Source of the DNA: Solirubrobacteraceae bacterium
GTDB lineage: Bacteria > Actinomycetota > Thermoleophilia > Solirubrobacterales > Solirubrobacteraceae
Length of the DNA: 12,975 bases
NCBI GenBank assembly: GCA_030447005.1
Contig: JAUJME010000026.1
Span: 1-12,975, forward strand
Direction of reading: 5' to 3'
The notes below the pieces were generated by a model, which was given only the letters and a program-made list of their open reading frames with translations, was not told the origin of the DNA and did no database searches. Numbering within the stretch: position 1 is the stretch's first letter; each line of letters starts with the position of its first letter. The position numbers and the translations under genes are program-made. Of this stretch, positions 12,595-12,975 are shown in pieces.

Positions 12595-12975
12595 TCAGCA
12601 GATGCGCGGCAGCGGATCGCCCGCGAGCATGTCGACCACGCGTGACCCGCCGAAGGCGGTGTCGAGGCGGACCATCCCCGGCGGATCGGCCACCACCTCG
12701 CCGACGTCGGCGGCATCGGCGCCGAGCGGATGCGCGCGGATCGCGGCGAGGACGGCGTCCGCCACGTCCGGGGCCACGATCGCCGCGAGCTTGCCCTCGT
12801 TGGCGACGTAGAGCGGATCGATCCCGAGGATCTCGCACGCGCCGTTGACCCCCGGCCGCACGGGCAGGCTCGCCTCGTCGAGCACGATGCCGACCTCGGC
12901 GCCCATCGCGAGCTCGTTGACGACGGTCGCCAGGCCGCCGCGCGTCGGGTCGCGCAGGCAGCGGACGCCGTCCCC
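12595..12975 (-). CDS. hypE: Hydrogenase expression/formation protein HypE, C-terminal part
   Basis: HypE dehydrates the thiocarboxamide on its C-terminal cysteine to make the cyanide ligands of the [NiFe]-hydrogenase active site. The 5' part lies outside the window; 126 codons plus stop remain. Seen: CLRDPTRGGLATVVNELA (the conserved DPTRGG segment of the AIR-synthase/SelD superfamily), PVRPGVNGACEILGIDPLYVANEGK, and the terminal PRIC with the modified cysteine as the last residue before TGA. The end is canonical and intact. It implies a [NiFe]-hydrogenase gene set to the right of the window. HypE is related to SelD but this ending identifies HypE. Confidence 0.97.
   Translation of the reverse strand, partial: GDGVRCLRDPTRGGLATVVNELAMGAEVGIVLDEASLPVRPGVNGACEILGIDPLYVANEGKLAAIVAPDVADAVLAAIRAHPLGADAADVGEVVADPPGMVRLDTAFGGSRVVDMLAGDPLPRIC

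Noticed and set aside
12585..12716. Longer start for the methyltransferase
   Set aside because: The extra 44 residues are translated out of frame from hypE and do not resemble the family.
1..12975. tRNA, rRNA, CRISPR arrays, insertion sequences, attachment sites
   Set aside because: No cloverleaf, spaced direct repeats, transposase motifs or terminal inverted repeats were seen on reading both strands.

Overview
The window is very GC-rich, gene-dense DNA of actinobacterial character. Codon third positions are almost all G or C, stops overlap starts, and the surface proteins are Ala/Pro-rich. The protein types (Nuo subunits, a [NiFe]-hydrogenase maturation gene, CooC-like ATPases, CWB2 and DM13 domains) would fit a Thermoleophilia/Solirubrobacterales-like actinobacterium or relative. 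That placement is inference from style, not a search result.

Layout. (1) 1-2113, plus strand: the C-terminal part of nuoH, complete nuoI, then an alpha/beta-hydrolase lipoprotein. nuoJ does not follow nuoI. (2) 2115-7198, minus strand: a surface sialidase-fold/CWB2 protein, a single-pass surface protein with a His/Met/Cys-bearing mature N-terminus, and two tandem CooC-like nickel-insertion-type P-loop ATPases, overlapping stop-to-start. (3) 7295-9476, minus strand: a small membrane-anchored Ig-like protein and a second membrane-anchored sialidase-fold protein. (4) 9555-9968, plus strand: a small four-helix membrane protein. (5) 9982-12975, minus strand: the C-terminus of HypE, a SAM methyltransferase, a DUF318/ArsP-like permease with a CxxC motif, and a DM13-domain protein coupled to it by an ATGA overlap.

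Main discovery. The last CooC-like gene (2846..2115) is interrupted by a single in-frame UGA at 2529-2531. The reading frame is otherwise intact and conserved on both sides. The UGA falls in the metal-binding CxC motif of CooC proteins, giving Cys-Thr-UGA-Cys-Gly. Directly downstream, at 2486-2525, the RNA can fold into a long bulged hairpin with an AGUU apical loop, at the distance expected for a bacterial SECIS element. The few AT-ending codons of this gene cluster around the UGA and hairpin. The most economical reading is a selenocysteine-containing CooC-like ATPase, a selenoprotein family I do not know to be described. A base error or a fresh nonsense mutation remains the alternative.

How the genes may work together (inference): HypE and the CooC-like ATPases point to nickel-enzyme maturation. 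The surface proteins beside them (metal-binding-looking tail, sialidase-fold proteins, DM13 protein with its permease) suggest an envelope-associated redox or metal module. Two genes (the second CooC and the hydrolase) also lack any ATG/GTG/TTG start in the right place, which is either biology (CTG/ACG starts) or a warning about base accuracy. No tRNA, rRNA, CRISPR array or insertion sequence was seen, and no gene-free stretch exceeds about 120 bases.
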